The position numbers and the translations under genes were made by a program. This document shows, one piece after another, positions 28,022-38,635 of a stretch of DNA of 64,000 nt. Origin of the DNA: Ditibartonella choladocola (lineage in GTDB: Bacteria > Pseudomonadota > Alphaproteobacteria > Rhizobiales > Rhizobiaceae); the NCBI RefSeq assembly GCF_002007565.1, contig NZ_CP015625.1, positions 2,617,501 through 2,681,500 on the forward strand. The letters are read 5' to 3'. Under the pieces are notes generated by a model. The model had not been told where the DNA came from. It saw only the letters and a program-made list of their open reading frames with translations, and made no database searches. Numbering within the stretch: position 1 is the first letter of the stretch; every line of letters starts with the position of its first letter.

Positions 28022-31000
28022 TGTTCCGCCTTTCCATTCTCATCGACTGGTGCTTTCGATTTTTCCATATTCACCAGAAATGCCTTGAATTCAGGCGTCT
28101 GGGAATTGGCATCGCCGACAAACGGCGTGAGCGAATTAGGACCGAAGCCTTTCTTCGCCTCGCCGATAAAGCCCCAATGCAGTGGAATGCCGATAACATG
28201 AACCGGTTTGCCGTCACAAATGATCGGACGAATACGTTTGGTAACCAGCGCTTTGGCAAAAACCTGCCCGCGTTTGTTCCAAACTCTCACCCAATCACCT
28301 TTTACAACACCCTTCTCTGCTGCCAGTTCTTCCGAAATTTCAACAAAGAATTGCGGTTGTAAAGCAGCGTTGATCCGGTTGTTTTTCGTCCAATAGTGGA
28401 AATGCTCGGTCAAGCGATAAGAGGTTGCAGCATATGGGAATTCATCACTCGTTCCCAATTGTGCAAGATCTTCATCGAAGATACGAGCGGCCGGATTGCC
28501 ACGAATATTCGGTGCAATCGGGTTGACGACCGGCGATTCAAACGGCTCGTAGTGAACCGGGAACGGTCCGTCACGAAGTCCGGCAAGCGTAAACAGTCGT
28601 GCAGTACCTTCCGCATTCATAATAAACGGACCAACAGCGTGCGGATCGGATGCAGGCGGAATATCCGGAACATCAAATCCCGTCCATTTCTCGCCATTCC
28701 ATTCGATAACTTTACGTTCCGGATCCCAGGCCTTACCGTCAAAATCGGCAGATGCACGGTTATAGAGAATGCGGCGGTTTGCCGGCCATGCAAATGTCCA
28801 CTTCGGATAAAGTCCGGCACCATCATAATCGGTGTTATCACGCCGTGCCATCATGTTTCCGTCTTCGGTAAAGCTGCCTGAATAAATCCAGCAGCCCGAA
28901 GCGGTACTTCCATCGGCCTTCAAGGAAGCAAAGCCTGGAACCTGTTTGCCTTTTTCAAGGATTTTTTTGGTCGGGTCTTTCGGATCATAAAGATCTTCGA
29001 CAGCATAACCGTTCATTTCCTTGGCAAGTTCTGCCGGCTGAGGTTCGCTTTCGTCCTCATATGGCCAATGGAGGTTGACGATAGGATCGGGGAACACACC
29101 GCCTTCTTTTTCATAAAGCTTCTTCAGCCTCAACCAGAGTTGCGCCATGATCCATGTGTCGTGCTTTGCCTCGCCCGGCGGATTTTGCCCTGCCCAGTGC
29201 CACTGCAACCAGCGACCGGAATTGACAACAGCACCTTCATCTTCGGCAAAACAGCTTGTCGGCAATTGGAAAACTTCCGTTTTGATTTCGGATGTATTGA
29301 CATCATTGAAATCACCATGGTTTTCCCAGAAACGTGCCGTCTCTGTTTCCAACGGATCCATCACGACGAGGAATTTCAATTTGCTCAAGCCACGCTCGAC
29401 CTTTTTACGGTTCGGGAAAGCAAGAACAGGATTGAAGCCTTGGCAGAAATAGCCGTTCATCTGATTATGATCCATCAGGTCGACAGCTTTAAGAATATCG
29501 TAATTGGCGATATCAAGCTTCGGCAGATAATCATAGGCAAAGTCGTTTTCTTTTGTTGCGGCCTTACCCCACATTGCCTTCATGAACGAGATGAAGAACT
29601 TGTCATAATTCTGCCAGTAGCTGACCTGATTCGGCCGTGTCGGCGTGAACTTGCGTTTTCCGAGATAGGTCTTGAGATCTGTCTCGTTTTCCATCGGAAT
29701 ATTCATATAGCCCGGAATGAGGTTGGACATCAGTCCGACATCTGTCAGGCCTTGAATATTGGAGTGGCCACGAAGTGCATTCACACCGCCACCACGAACA
29801 CCAATGTCACCAAGAATAAGCTGCAACATGCACATTGTGCGAATGTTTTGCGCACCCTTGGAGTGTTGCGTCCAGCCGAGAGCATACATGGATGTCATCG
29901 CCTTTGTCGGGCTTGAACATTCTGCAATCATCTCGCAGATCTTGAGGAACTTATCCTTCGGTGTACCGCAAATTCTTTCAACCATTTCAGGTGTGTAAAC
30001 CGAAACGTGTTTTTTAAGAAGCTGCCAGACCGAACGCGGATGCGTCAAAGTCTCGTCATTCTTGGCATAACCGTTCTCGTCCATTTCGTAGGACCAGGTC
30101 GAGCGGTCATAATCACGTTTGGCTTCGTCATATCCGGTAAACAGGCCATCTTTGTAACCGAAACCTTCATTGACGATCAAACCGGCATTGGTGAAATGTT
30201 TGACATATTCATACTGAACTTTGTCATGCGTTATGCAGTAGTTGATGACACCGGACAAAAAGGCAATATCGGTTCCCTGACGGATCGGTGCATAAAAATC
30301 GGCAACCGAAGCCGAACGGGTAAAGCGCGGATCAACAACGATCAGCTTTGCACCGCGATGCTCTTTTGCATAGGTAACCCATTTGAAGCCACAAGGATGT
30401 GCTTCGGCAGCATTACCACCCATAATAATGACGAGATCCGTTGCACGGATATCCGTCCATGGATTTGTCATCGCGCCACGACCAAATGTTGGGCCCAGAC
30501 TGGACACCGTGGGGCCGTGTCAAACGCGTGCCTGATTATCGAATACCAGCATACCGCATGAACGCACGACCTTATAAGTCGCAAATGCGGTTTCGTTTGT
30601 AGCCGCAGAGGCTGCGAGAAATCCTGTTGTCAACCAGCGGTTGACTGTTTGGCCTTTTTCATTTTTCTGAACAAAATTGGCGTCGCGGTCATCTTTCATG
30701 TAGCGGGCAATTTTATCGAGTGCCTCGTCCCATGTGATTTCTTCAAAGTGATCGGAACCGGGGCGACGAACCTTCGGCTTTGTCAAACGGTTCTTTGAAT
30801 GGATTGTATCAAGAAGGGCTGCACCTTTCGGGCACAGAGTTCCATGATTGGTCGGGTGGTCAACATCACCCTCGACGTGAATAACTTTTGCTGTGCCGTC
30901 TTTCATTGATCCTTTTGAATAAAGGATAATGCCGCAAGCAACCGAACAATAAGTACAGGTTTGTCGGGTCTGGGTTGTTGAAGCCAACCTGAAAGGCTTT

Positions 31001-31116
31001 ATCGCCGAAACAACGGTCGCCTCGGCTTCACTAAAGCCGAGTGCCCCCAAGGCTGTTGCGCCGACACCCGCACCAGCACCCTTTAAAAAGGCGCGACGCG
31101 AAATTTCTATATTCAT
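28018..31116 (-). CDS. fdhG: Formate dehydrogenase catalytic subunit, selenocysteine-containing
   Basis: This is a single reading frame of 1033 codons interrupted only by a UGA at 30520-30522 (residue 199). Flanking residues [23 protein letters not shown] align exactly with the Sec site of E. coli FdnG/FdoG, so UGA encodes selenocysteine and the frame is not broken. The N-terminus has a Tat signal (SRRAFLKG), then a [4Fe-4S] motif ([13 protein letters not shown]) and the molybdopterin-bis-MGD domains of the DMSO reductase family. It oxidises formate to CO2 in the periplasm. Its start follows AGAGGA. Automatic callers will split it at 30507/30520. Confidence 0.96.
30480..30522 (-). promoter_or_regulatory. 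Bacterial SECIS element in fdhG mRNA
   Basis: Directly after the UGA, GGCCC (minus strand, about 30516-30512) can pair with GGGCC (about 30494-30490). The loop contains AGUCUGG, close to the GGUCUGC apical region of E. coli formate dehydrogenase SECIS hairpins. Such a hairpin is bound by SelB to deliver Sec-tRNA. The folding is judged by eye. Confidence 0.7.
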
Positions 31117-31157
31117 ACGGGCTTTCCTCTAGTATTTTTCGATCATCCCACAAGCTC

Positions 31158-31179
31158 ACAATTGTAAATCAACAATTGT
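31158..31179. promoter_or_regulatory. Paired palindromes in the fdhG-selD divergent region
   Basis: The 8-bp palindrome ACAATTGT occurs twice, at 31158-31165 and 31172-31179, 14 bp centre to centre, about 45-60 bp upstream of fdhG. The spacing, somewhat over one helical turn, could suit a dimeric regulator. It is not an FNR box, and no known regulator is assigned. Confidence 0.35.
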
Positions 31180-31350
31180 TCCAAAGCAACCAATCCTGCT
31201 TTGAAAAAGTCCAAACAACGCTCTGTTAGAACATGAGCGGATGTCTGCCGGTCGGGTGAGATCATCTACAATATTTCGATATGTGTCGCAAAAACCGATA
31301 ATGCAATCGGCTTTTCTATGACAGTCGCGTTATTGTGAACACAATTAACG

Positions 31351-31374
31351 TCTGGTCAACGATCTGGTCAACGA
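31351..31374. repeat. 12-bp tandem duplication upstream of selD
   Basis: TCTGGTCAACGA is repeated exactly twice in the region between fdhG and selD. Apart from this and the paired palindromes, the 370-bp divergent region shows no gene. Confidence 0.7.
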
Positions 31375-31487
31375 TCAGGGATGAAGAAGCGCTGCATTGC
31401 ACGCAGGTTTGACAAATGGTAACATTGGCTTACCACCGGATATAAACTGGTATCCGCGGGAAAATGAATAATTAAGAGGATATTTTG

Positions 31488-32531
31488 ATGACACCCTTCC
31501 GTTTGACAAGTCTTGCTCACGGTGGGGGTTGCGGTTGTAAACTGGCACCCTCCGTTTTGCAGAAAATGCTGAAAAACCAGCCGGAATATGGACCATTTGA
31601 ACATTTGTTGGTGGGAACCGAAACGAGTGATGACGCCGCCGTTTACGAACTTGACGATGGCACTTGTGTCATCGCTACAACAGACTTTTTCATGCCGATG
31701 GTTGATGACCCTGTCACTTTTGGTCAAATCGCCGCGACAAATGCTATTTCCGACGTTTATGCCATGGGCGGAAAGCCGATTATGTCGCTGGCAATCCTTG
31801 GTATGCCGGTTGACAAGATTGATCCGGCCATTGTCGGAGAGATTTTGAAAGGCGGGCGACAAAAAGCCGCAGAAGCCGGCATTGCTGTCGCCGGTGGCCA
31901 TTCGATCGACAATCCCGAACCGGTCTATGGTTTGGCCGTTATCGGCATTTGCAAAAAAAGCGAGATCAAATTGAACGCCCGTGCCCATGCCGGTGACAAA
32001 CTCGTTCTCATGAAAGGTATCGGCGTCGGTGTTTATTCGCATGCATTCAAAACCGGAAAACTTTCCGATGAAGCCTATCAGGAAATGATTGCATCCATGA
32101 CGCTCCTCAATAAAATCGGCACAGAGCTTGGAAATAACCCCGATGTTCACGCCTTAACCGATGTGACCGGCTTCGGAGTTCTGGGACACAGCCTTGAAAT
32201 GGCTCAAGGTTCCAATGTCGAGATTGCTATAAATTATTCAAAAATTCCGTTTCTCAAGCAAGCCGAGGCACTCGCAAAAGACGGTTGCTTTACCGGTGCT
32301 TCACGCCGCAACTGGGATAGCTATGGCGAACATATTGTGTTGCCGGAAAACTACCCCGATTATAAACGCTTTCTGTTGACCGACCCGCAAACATCCGGTG
32401 GCCTTCTTGTTTCAATTTCGCCGGAGAAAGCCCAATCACTCGTTGCTTACGGGAAAAGCCAAGGCTATCCACTCTCTACCATTATTGGCGAAGCCCGCAA
32501 TGGCACTCCAAAAGTCGTTATAGAAGAGTGA
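31488..32531 (+). CDS. selD: Selenide, water dikinase (selenophosphate synthetase)
   Basis: This 347-residue enzyme makes selenophosphate, the selenium donor for Sec-tRNA. It has the N-terminal catalytic loop [13 protein letters not shown] with Cys (not Sec) and Lys, [23 protein letters not shown] for ATP/Mg binding, and [18 protein letters not shown] 31488 is preferred over an adjacent TTG; AAGAGGA lies 8 nt before it. It is transcribed away from fdhG. Confidence 0.97.
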   Translation: MTPFRLTSLAHGGGCGCKLAPSVLQKMLKNQPEYGPFEHLLVGTETSDDAAVYELDDGTCVIATTDFFMPMVDDPVTFGQIAATNAISDVYAMGGKPIMSLAILGMPVDKIDPAIVGEILKGGRQKAAEAGIAVAGGHSIDNPEPVYGLAVIGICKKSEIKLNARAHAGDKLVLMKGIGVGVYSHAFKTGKLSDEAYQEMIASMTLLNKIGTELGNNPDVHALTDVTGFGVLGHSLEMAQGSNVEIAINYSKIPFLKQAEALAKDGCFTGASRRNWDSYGEHIVLPENYPDYKRFLLTDPQTSGGLLVSISPEKAQSLVAYGKSQGYPLSTIIGEARNGTPKVVIEE

Positions 32532-32906
32532 TTCGAGTGGCTTTTCTCGCCCGCGGACGGGGTTGCTATCGGCAATTTCCCGCCCGAACGGGCGACAATT
32601 TACCAATATGACCCATTTTTGCGAACAATTTTCTCTTTTCATTTGAATTAGATAATGAATTTTGAAAAAAATGCTTGGCAATTCGGTTGAAGAACGCTAA
32701 TTTCCCCCATATCAAATAGATCGTCATGGAACTTAGCTATTGGAGTCGTTTCCATAGGCTTTTTGAGATTTTCAAAAAATTGGTTTGAGCTTGATGGCTT
32801 GTCAACAAGCATAATCAAAAACGGATATTGGCGCGAACGCCATCATATCCCTGTCTGAAAATCAACTGAATAAAATTAGATAAAACATATTCTTAAAGAG
32901 ATCATT
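32532..32906. other. Intergenic region selD - DUF4167
   Basis: There is no gene. A small stem (GCCCG-AA-CGGGC, about 32583-32594) lies after selD but lacks a T-run. The rest is A/T-rich and probably holds the promoter of the DUF4167 gene. Confidence 0.4.
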
Positions 32907-33566
32907 ATGAGGCCACAACAAAATAGGCGCATCCGTGGACGCAATAATAACAATAATAATCGTCGCGGTCCAAATCCTCTTTCACGCAATTATGAAAGTA
33001 ACGGTCCGGATGTAAAAATTCGTGGTAATGCACAACATATAGCAGATAAATATACTGCTTTGGCTCGCGATGCGCAGGCTGCCGGTGATAGGGTGATGGC
33101 AGAAAATTACCTGCAACATGCCGAACATTATGTCCGCATCATTCTGGCAGCACAGGCACAAATGCCGCAACCGATCCAGCGTGAAGAACTGATTGATGAC
33201 GATGAAGAGGACGAGAATACACCGGTCGTTTCTTTGGAACTGAATGAAGAGCATGAAGCCGCAGGAAGTGGCCCGCAACCGGAAATTCAGGGTGTTCCTG
33301 CTGAAGTCGCTCTTGCCGAGGATTCAGACGAAGTCGGTAAGGTTGTAGAACTCAAGAAACCCCGTCGTGCACCACGTCGTCGGAGCACTCCGTCAAGTCG
33401 TTCCGATGGCGGTGAAAACGAGGCCGAAGAGCAAGTAAAAGAAAAAGCGGAAGCTTCTGAAGAAACGGTTGAAAAACCGGTTGCAGCCGAAGAGGTTGTT
33501 GAAAAGAAACCGCGTCGCAGACGCACGACAAAACCGAAAGTGGAAAAGGCTGAAGAAGAAGCCTAA
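32907..33566 (+). CDS. DUF4167 domain protein
   Basis: This 219-residue protein has the N-terminal DUF4167 domain (about 1-85): RRIRGRNNNNNNRRGPNPL, then NAQHIADKYTALARDAQAAG and NYLQHAEHYVRI. The remainder is disordered, acidic in the middle and Lys/Arg-rich with repeated KKPRR patches at the end. The family is widespread in rhizobia and has been suggested to bind nucleic acid; the Asn/Arg-rich head and basic tail fit that. It sits inside the selenocysteine island without an obvious link to it. Confidence 0.88.
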   Translation: MRPQQNRRIRGRNNNNNNRRGPNPLSRNYESNGPDVKIRGNAQHIADKYTALARDAQAAGDRVMAENYLQHAEHYVRIILAAQAQMPQPIQREELIDDDEEDENTPVVSLELNEEHEAAGSGPQPEIQGVPAEVALAEDSDEVGKVVELKKPRRAPRRRSTPSSRSDGGENEAEEQVKEKAEASEETVEKPVAAEEVVEKKPRRRRTTKPKVEKAEEEA

Positions 33567-33609
33567 GTCATTCTATGGGATTTATCAAACTGTGAGATTC
33601 ATCAAATCA

Positions 33610-33630
33610 GACGGGCTATTGCCCGTCTTT
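33610..33630 (+). terminator. Rho-independent terminator after the DUF4167 gene
   Basis: GACGGGC-TATT-GCCCGTC is followed by TTTTTTATTTTT, a classic intrinsic terminator. The remaining DNA up to selC (33631-33968) holds no gene. Confidence 0.88.
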
Positions 33631-33968
33631 TTTATTTTTGCTCGCATTAATAGGTTTTTTGCCGGTCTTTTCGGTTTTACCCTTTTTATTTCCCCGTTAA
33701 TGGCAGACCAATTTTTGCTGATTACAAGTTTCCAGAACTTTGCGGACACATATCCTGCCAATTTCAAAAAACTATAGTGATGAAACCTGTTTTACAGAAG
33801 ACAAACTTGGCCGAAAACGTCTCTAACGCCCGTTAGTTTTCTTGTTCCCGACTCTCAATGGCTTATGCCTTTCCCGACACTTGAAGTGCCAAGGCGATCA
33901 GCAACGGTTCGGGAATGGTGATGGCAAGCGATGGGCTTCAATCGGACATCATTCAATTAAAAACAATT

Positions 33969-34064
33969 GGCGGAAGAGCATGGGAGTCGAACCCATAAAA
34001 GACCGTCTCACGGCCCCTTACGGCTTTGAAGGCCGCATCCATCACCGGATGAAAAGCCCTTCCG
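33969..34064 (-). tRNA. selC: tRNA-Sec(TCA)
   Basis: This 96-nt tRNA has the hallmarks of selenocysteine tRNA: an 8-bp acceptor stem (GGAAGGGC / GCTCTTCC, one G-U), a long D stem (CATCC..GGATG), anticodon loop CTTCAAA with anticodon TCA reading UGA, a long variable arm (GGCCGT-GAG-ACGGTC), T-arm ATGGG-TTCGACT-CCCAT, discriminator G and encoded CCA. It lies 36 nt downstream of selB on the same strand, so it may be processed from the fdhE-selAB transcript. Confidence 0.95.
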
Positions 34065-34100
34065 AATGTCTTATGCGGCTTTTAGGCAAAAACTGCAAGC

Positions 34101-36029
34101 CTAACTATCGGCAAACAAGTCGAGCCGATGCGGATTTAACCGCCTTATGTCGCCCTTTCTGATTGTCACACCGTGGCGATCAAAAAATTCCAGCAGAAAA
34201 ATGGAAACCTTGCGGCCGTTATTCAGCCGGTCACGCAAATCGGCGGCGATAAATTCGTGCTTTTCTTTTTTGTCGGCAATGTCCCGCATAATCATAATAA
34301 TTTCAGCCAGCACTTCACGCGGGAAGAAATAGTCTTGCGCCACTTCATAGACACGTCCCATCCGTGCGCATGATTTGAGGATTTGCCGCATATGATTTTC
34401 ATCAATTCCAAGTTCTTGCGCAAAATCGCGCGTACGCGGCGGGCGAAAACGTTCTTCACCTTTCAAAACTTTATAGACACGTTGCCAGATTGCTTCATCT
34501 TCAGGCGATAATTTGGCTTCATGACCGGCAAGGCCAACCCAGGCGCCGCGAATTTTCAACCGGCCTTTGTCAATTTCGTTTTGTAACAGATCACGAAAAT
34601 AAGGGGCACGGATTTCGCGAGCAACGTCACGCCGCAATTTTTCAAGACCGACACCGAAAAGATCAGGCTCGTTTTTATGAAATTCGACAAGATAATCGAC
34701 AATCGCCTTTTGCAGGCGTTGTTCTTGTTGCTGTTCCATAACAAACCGGTCTTGACCATGTTCGAGAACAACAAAATTTCCACTCGCGAGAAGTTTGGCT
34801 GCCTCCACTTCAGACAGGTTCCGTGCACGACAAAAATAAAGCCAGTCAATGCCATAAGGTGGCAATGCCAGAATTGCCGACAAAGCTTGAAGATGATCTT
34901 CATTTTCCATTGCGGCAAGAAATTTGAAACGCTCAAGTGAGCGACGGTGGCGTTCCGGTGCGAGCGGGTCAAGAATAATACCGCCACCGATTGTACGGCT
35001 TGCCGATGTATCCCGAATAACAAAACGGTCGCCGCTTGCGGCAATCACAGCTTTATCGGAAATAATCTGGACATAAGCGGTTTCACCGGCTTTCATTGTG
35101 TCTTGCGACAAAAATACAAGACGGGCATTGGTTTCCAATGAACCATGGTGCAAGTGAACAGGAAACCATTGTTTCAAAGGCTTTTGTTCGGAAGCAAGAA
35201 TTCTGAGACGAACATCGAACCTTTGACTTGGCTTATCAAGAAACGGGTCAATGACCATCATACCCCGTTTAACTTTATCCTTGTTGATTGCGTCACCGAC
35301 AATATTGAGTGCTGCCCTGTCGCCCGTTCTTGCCTTTTCGGAAACTTCATCCTGTACATGGATAGAACGTAATCGCGCCGGCAGATGATTGGGTGCAATC
35401 ACCATAAGATCATTGGTCGATGCTTCACCTGAAAGCACGGTTCCCGTCACCACAGTCCCCGCACCGGACAGCACAAAACAGCGGTCGATTGCATGGCGGA
35501 AACGCCCATGGGAAACACGTTTTTTCAAATGCAGGGCAGCATTTTCTATCTCTTCCCGAAGGGCCGCTATCCCCTCGCCGGTCAGTGACGACACGGGAAA
35601 AATCGGTGCATTTTCAAGAAACGAACCTTTGAGAAATTCGTGCAATTCCGCTTGCAATGCATCAACACGCTCTTTATCGACAAGGTCGATGCGTGTGATG
35701 ACAACAACCCCGTGTTTTAACCCCAGAAGCTTCAATATTTCAAAATGCTCGCGCGTTTGCGGCATAATACCGTCATCGGCAGCCACAACCAGCATGACAT
35801 AATCAATGCTACCGGCACCTGTCAGCATGGTATGGATGAGTTTTTCATGCCCCGGAACATCCACAAAACCGATACGCTCGCCATTTTTCAAAGTCTTATA
35901 AGCAAAACCCAGTTCAATTGTGATACCACGTTGTTTTTCCTGTGGCAGACGATCTGTATCAATGCCTGTCAATGCTCTGACGAGAGCCGTTTTTCCATGG
36001 TCAATATGACCGGCAGTACCAATAATCAT
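34101..36029 (-). CDS. selB: Selenocysteine-specific elongation factor SelB
   Basis: This 642-residue protein has an N-terminal EF-Tu-like GTPase ([35 protein letters not shown]), two beta-barrel domains, and a C-terminal set of winged helices (about 400-640) that bind the SECIS hairpin. It delivers Sec-tRNA to UGA codons. Its ATG overlaps the selA stop by 4 nt. Length is normal for bacterial SelB. Confidence 0.96.
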   Translation of the reverse strand: MIIGTAGHIDHGKTALVRALTGIDTDRLPQEKQRGITIELGFAYKTLKNGERIGFVDVPGHEKLIHTMLTGAGSIDYVMLVVAADDGIMPQTREHFEILKLLGLKHGVVVITRIDLVDKERVDALQAELHEFLKGSFLENAPIFPVSSLTGEGIAALREEIENAALHLKKRVSHGRFRHAIDRCFVLSGAGTVVTGTVLSGEASTNDLMVIAPNHLPARLRSIHVQDEVSEKARTGDRAALNIVGDAINKDKVKRGMMVIDPFLDKPSQRFDVRLRILASEQKPLKQWFPVHLHHGSLETNARLVFLSQDTMKAGETAYVQIISDKAVIAASGDRFVIRDTSASRTIGGGIILDPLAPERHRRSLERFKFLAAMENEDHLQALSAILALPPYGIDWLYFCRARNLSEVEAAKLLASGNFVVLEHGQDRFVMEQQQEQRLQKAIVDYLVEFHKNEPDLFGVGLEKLRRDVAREIRAPYFRDLLQNEIDKGRLKIRGAWVGLAGHEAKLSPEDEAIWQRVYKVLKGEERFRPPRTRDFAQELGIDENHMRQILKSCARMGRVYEVAQDYFFPREVLAEIIMIMRDIADKKEKHEFIAADLRDRLNNGRKVSIFLLEFFDRHGVTIRKGDIRRLNPHRLDLFADS

Positions 36030-37411
36030 GATAATTTATCGAGATTGTTAACAAAACCGTTTGTGTCATCAAGGCAGCGTAAATCAAAAACCAGCCGGTT
36101 GGCATGCATGCGTCCGATAACGGGCTTTGGCAATTGGCGCAAACGATAAGCGAGTTCCGTCAAGGAATTTGTCGGGTCAACAGGACTTACCGAAATACCA
36201 TAGCTTGGCAAAGTTTCCATCGGCATAGCGCCTGAGCCTACCTGACTATTACACGGGCAGATTTCAACATGATAAGCCGGTTGAAAAAATTCGCTTATTT
36301 TTGCGCATAAATCGGCGGCTTGATGAGCAATATCGCTTTGGTTGCGTGAAAGATAACGCAAGGTCGGTATTGCTGTGTTCCTTTTTTCTTCATTCCGATA
36401 GGCACGCAAAACCGCTTCCAGTGCCGCAAGGCGCACTTTGTCGACACGAAGCGAACGTTTCATGGGGTTTTTATTCACACGTGCAATCAATTCCTGCTTG
36501 CCGATAATAAAACCAGCCTGGACACCGCCCAATAATTTATCGCCGGAAAAAGTGACAATATCCGCACCCGCTTTGATGACATCCTGAACAGTCGGTTCAT
36601 AGGGGAGCCCGAAAGTCACGAGATTGACGAGCGTTCCCGAACCGAGATCTTCCATCAAAGGTATATGACGCGTTGCAGCCAATGCCGCGAGTTCTTTTGT
36701 GGTAACCGCAGAAGAAAATCCTTCAATACGATAGTTCGATGTGTGCACTTTCAATAAAAGTGCGGTCTCTTCATTGATGGCTTTTTCATAATCGGCAAGG
36801 TGGGTGCGATTGGTTGTTCCCACTTCCACCAGCTTGCAACCGGCACTTTCCATAATATCCGGCATACGGAATGCACCGCCAATTTCAATAAGTTCGCCAC
36901 GGGAAATAATGCTTTCGCCCTGTTTGCCCGCAAGCGTATTCAGCACCAGAAGAACGGCGGCCGCATTATTGTTGACAAGGGTTGCATCTTCCGCACCGGT
37001 AAGCTCGCAAATCAATTCGCGTAAATGGTCGTCGCGTTCTCCCCTCTCGCCACTTTCAAGATCATATTCCAGTGAAACCGCGTTGCGCATGGCATTAACG
37101 GCATTCTGGATTGCGGCTTCCGGAAGTTGCGCACGTCCGAAATTGGTGTGCAAAATTGTGCCGGTCAGGTTGAACACGGCGCGCATGGTCGATTGGGCAT
37201 CCACCTCCAGCCGTTCAAGTGCCATCATTGCCAGAACAGCGCTTGTGCGTGGTGTGCGTCCTGCCTTGATGAGAATGCGCTCGTCGGCAAGGGTTGCCCT
37301 GATAGCATCGACCGTTGCACTGTGCCCGAATTCGGCTTCCGCCTCTTTTGCCGCTCGTTCGGCAAGAATTGCGTTGACCGGAGGTAGGAGAGAAAAATCT
37401 GCGACCATCAA
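36026..37411 (-). CDS. selA: L-seryl-tRNA(Sec) selenium transferase SelA
   Basis: This 461-residue PLP enzyme converts Ser-tRNA(Sec) to Sec-tRNA(Sec) with selenophosphate. The PLP lysine lies in FSGDKLLGGVQAGFIIG. The N-terminal domain (about 1-70) that binds tRNA(Sec) is present, with FNLTGTILHTNFGRAQLP following. It overlaps selB and fdhE by 4 nt at each end, indicating tight translational coupling. Confidence 0.96.
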   Translation of the reverse strand: MMVADFSLLPPVNAILAERAAKEAEAEFGHSATVDAIRATLADERILIKAGRTPRTSAVLAMMALERLEVDAQSTMRAVFNLTGTILHTNFGRAQLPEAAIQNAVNAMRNAVSLEYDLESGERGERDDHLRELICELTGAEDATLVNNNAAAVLLVLNTLAGKQGESIISRGELIEIGGAFRMPDIMESAGCKLVEVGTTNRTHLADYEKAINEETALLLKVHTSNYRIEGFSSAVTTKELAALAATRHIPLMEDLGSGTLVNLVTFGLPYEPTVQDVIKAGADIVTFSGDKLLGGVQAGFIIGKQELIARVNKNPMKRSLRVDKVRLAALEAVLRAYRNEEKRNTAIPTLRYLSRNQSDIAHQAADLCAKISEFFQPAYHVEICPCNSQVGSGAMPMETLPSYGISVSPVDPTNSLTELAYRLRQLPKPVIGRMHANRLVFDLRCLDDTNGFVNNLDKLS

Positions 37412-38292
37412 TAACCCGCCAGAAATGGATTGAATGCACCTCTTTTGAATGTACCATCCTCTTTCATCAAAAGATCAAGTGCCAATGAACCTATATCATC
37501 GGCAAACACATCGAAATGGCTATCTTTTTGATGATTCATCTGTTTGCAATAGCGTTTGCAGGTATCACATGTCTCGGCAAGAATCGTTCCCGGCCCCCCG
37601 TCGATCTCGCGGAAACTGATACCTTTGGTTTCTTCGCAAAACGTACATTTGATGCGTACATAACGCCACATGGATCCGCAATAAAGGCATGAACAGAACC
37701 GGATGCCTTCCGAAGATGGCCAACCGACAATCATCGAAGCCGAATGCGTACCACCGCAACAGGGACAAAGATTACCTTCGATAGGCTGCAATTTCTTTGC
37801 GTCAAGTTTTGCAGCAGCCAATGCCAATGTAATCTGCAAAGCGCCGGTTACATAAATATGCTGGGCGAGGTTTTCCTGCGGCAATTTGTGCGCAATAATA
37901 TCGGAAGCCCAATTTTGCCATTTTGCCTTATTGGCTTGTGTATCCTCAAGGGCAAGGAGGCTTGAACCTTTCAACTTTCTTTTGCCGAGAATCTTGAAAA
38001 AACTATTGGCAATCTCTTCAAAAACAGGGGCAGATATAATTGCCTGCCGGTCGATCGGCGGCATAACGAATTTTTGTGCCTGAACCTGATCGGCTGTCGG
38101 AATATCGCTAGTAGAAAACTCGTTACAGACGAATTGCTGTGCTCCGGTAAATTCCACCATAAAATCTATATAGTCTTTAACCGGACTTGTGGGAGCAAGC
38201 TCTTCAAAACGTTTGCTCCGTTCCTCGAATAACGTATTAATATCGGGAAGCCGGACGAAAGGAGGCGTGCGCATATGACCGACTTCGGTCAT
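37408..38292 (-). CDS. fdhE: Formate dehydrogenase accessory protein FdhE
   Basis: This protein of about 294 residues is needed for assembly of respiratory formate dehydrogenases. The C-terminal half has the FdhE rubredoxin-like pairs: CPCCGGTHSASMI, CSCLYCGSMW, CTFCEETKG and CDTCKRYCKQM. ATG 38292 is chosen because GAAGGAGAT directly precedes it; a start ten codons upstream lacks such a site. It is first in the fdhE-selA-selB-selC series. Confidence 0.93.
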   Translation of the reverse strand: MTEVGHMRTPPFVRLPDINTLFEERSKRFEELAPTSPVKDYIDFMVEFTGAQQFVCNEFSTSDIPTADQVQAQKFVMPPIDRQAIISAPVFEEIANSFFKILGKRKLKGSSLLALEDTQANKAKWQNWASDIIAHKLPQENLAQHIYVTGALQITLALAAAKLDAKKLQPIEGNLCPCCGGTHSASMIVGWPSSEGIRFCSCLYCGSMWRYVRIKCTFCEETKGISFREIDGGPGTILAETCDTCKRYCKQMNHQKDSHFDVFADDIGSLALDLLMKEDGTFKRGAFNPFLAGY

Positions 38293-38447
38293 ATCTCCTT
38301 CGAATTTTTTATTACGCGGCATATTTCAATGGACTCCATTTTTAGTTCGGTCAATTTTATAACCGGAAAACGGAACTTGTCCAACCAATCTATAAATGTC
38401 GAAGGATAACACTTGAAAAATAAGGCGCAGAATTCAATAGGGCTGCC

Positions 38448-38572
38448 TTTGAATGATAATTTTGCCATCTGATTTGAATGATAATTTTGCCATCTGATTT
38501 GAGCAATGCTTTGGCCGCCAGATTTGAATGATGCTTTTGCCATCTGATTTGAGCAATGATTTTGCCGTCAGA
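38448..38572. repeat. 25-bp tandem repeat, five copies
   Basis: Five head-to-tail units of exactly 25 bp have the consensus TTTGAATGATAATTTTGCCA plus TCTGA. Copies 1 and 2 are identical, copy 4 differs slightly, and copies 3 and 5 share a variant start (TTTGAGCAATG). It lies between fdhE and exbD. There is no supported coding frame through it. Confidence 0.9.
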
Positions 38573-38635
38573 TAGGTCAATCTTTTTGGCAAGAACAGGA
38601 TTTTAACACCATCCGAAGTGAAACAAACCCGCTTT

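Noticed and set aside
30507..30522. Frameshift or nonsense mutation splitting a formate dehydrogenase gene
   Set aside because: Both parts are in the same frame, the stop is UGA at the known Sec position, and selA, selB, selC and selD are present.
31138..31180. FNR box controlling fdhG
   Set aside because: No TTGAT-N4-ATCAA match found in the divergent region.
38448..38572. CRISPR array
   Set aside because: The units are contiguous with no unique spacers and no cas genes; this is a simple tandem repeat.
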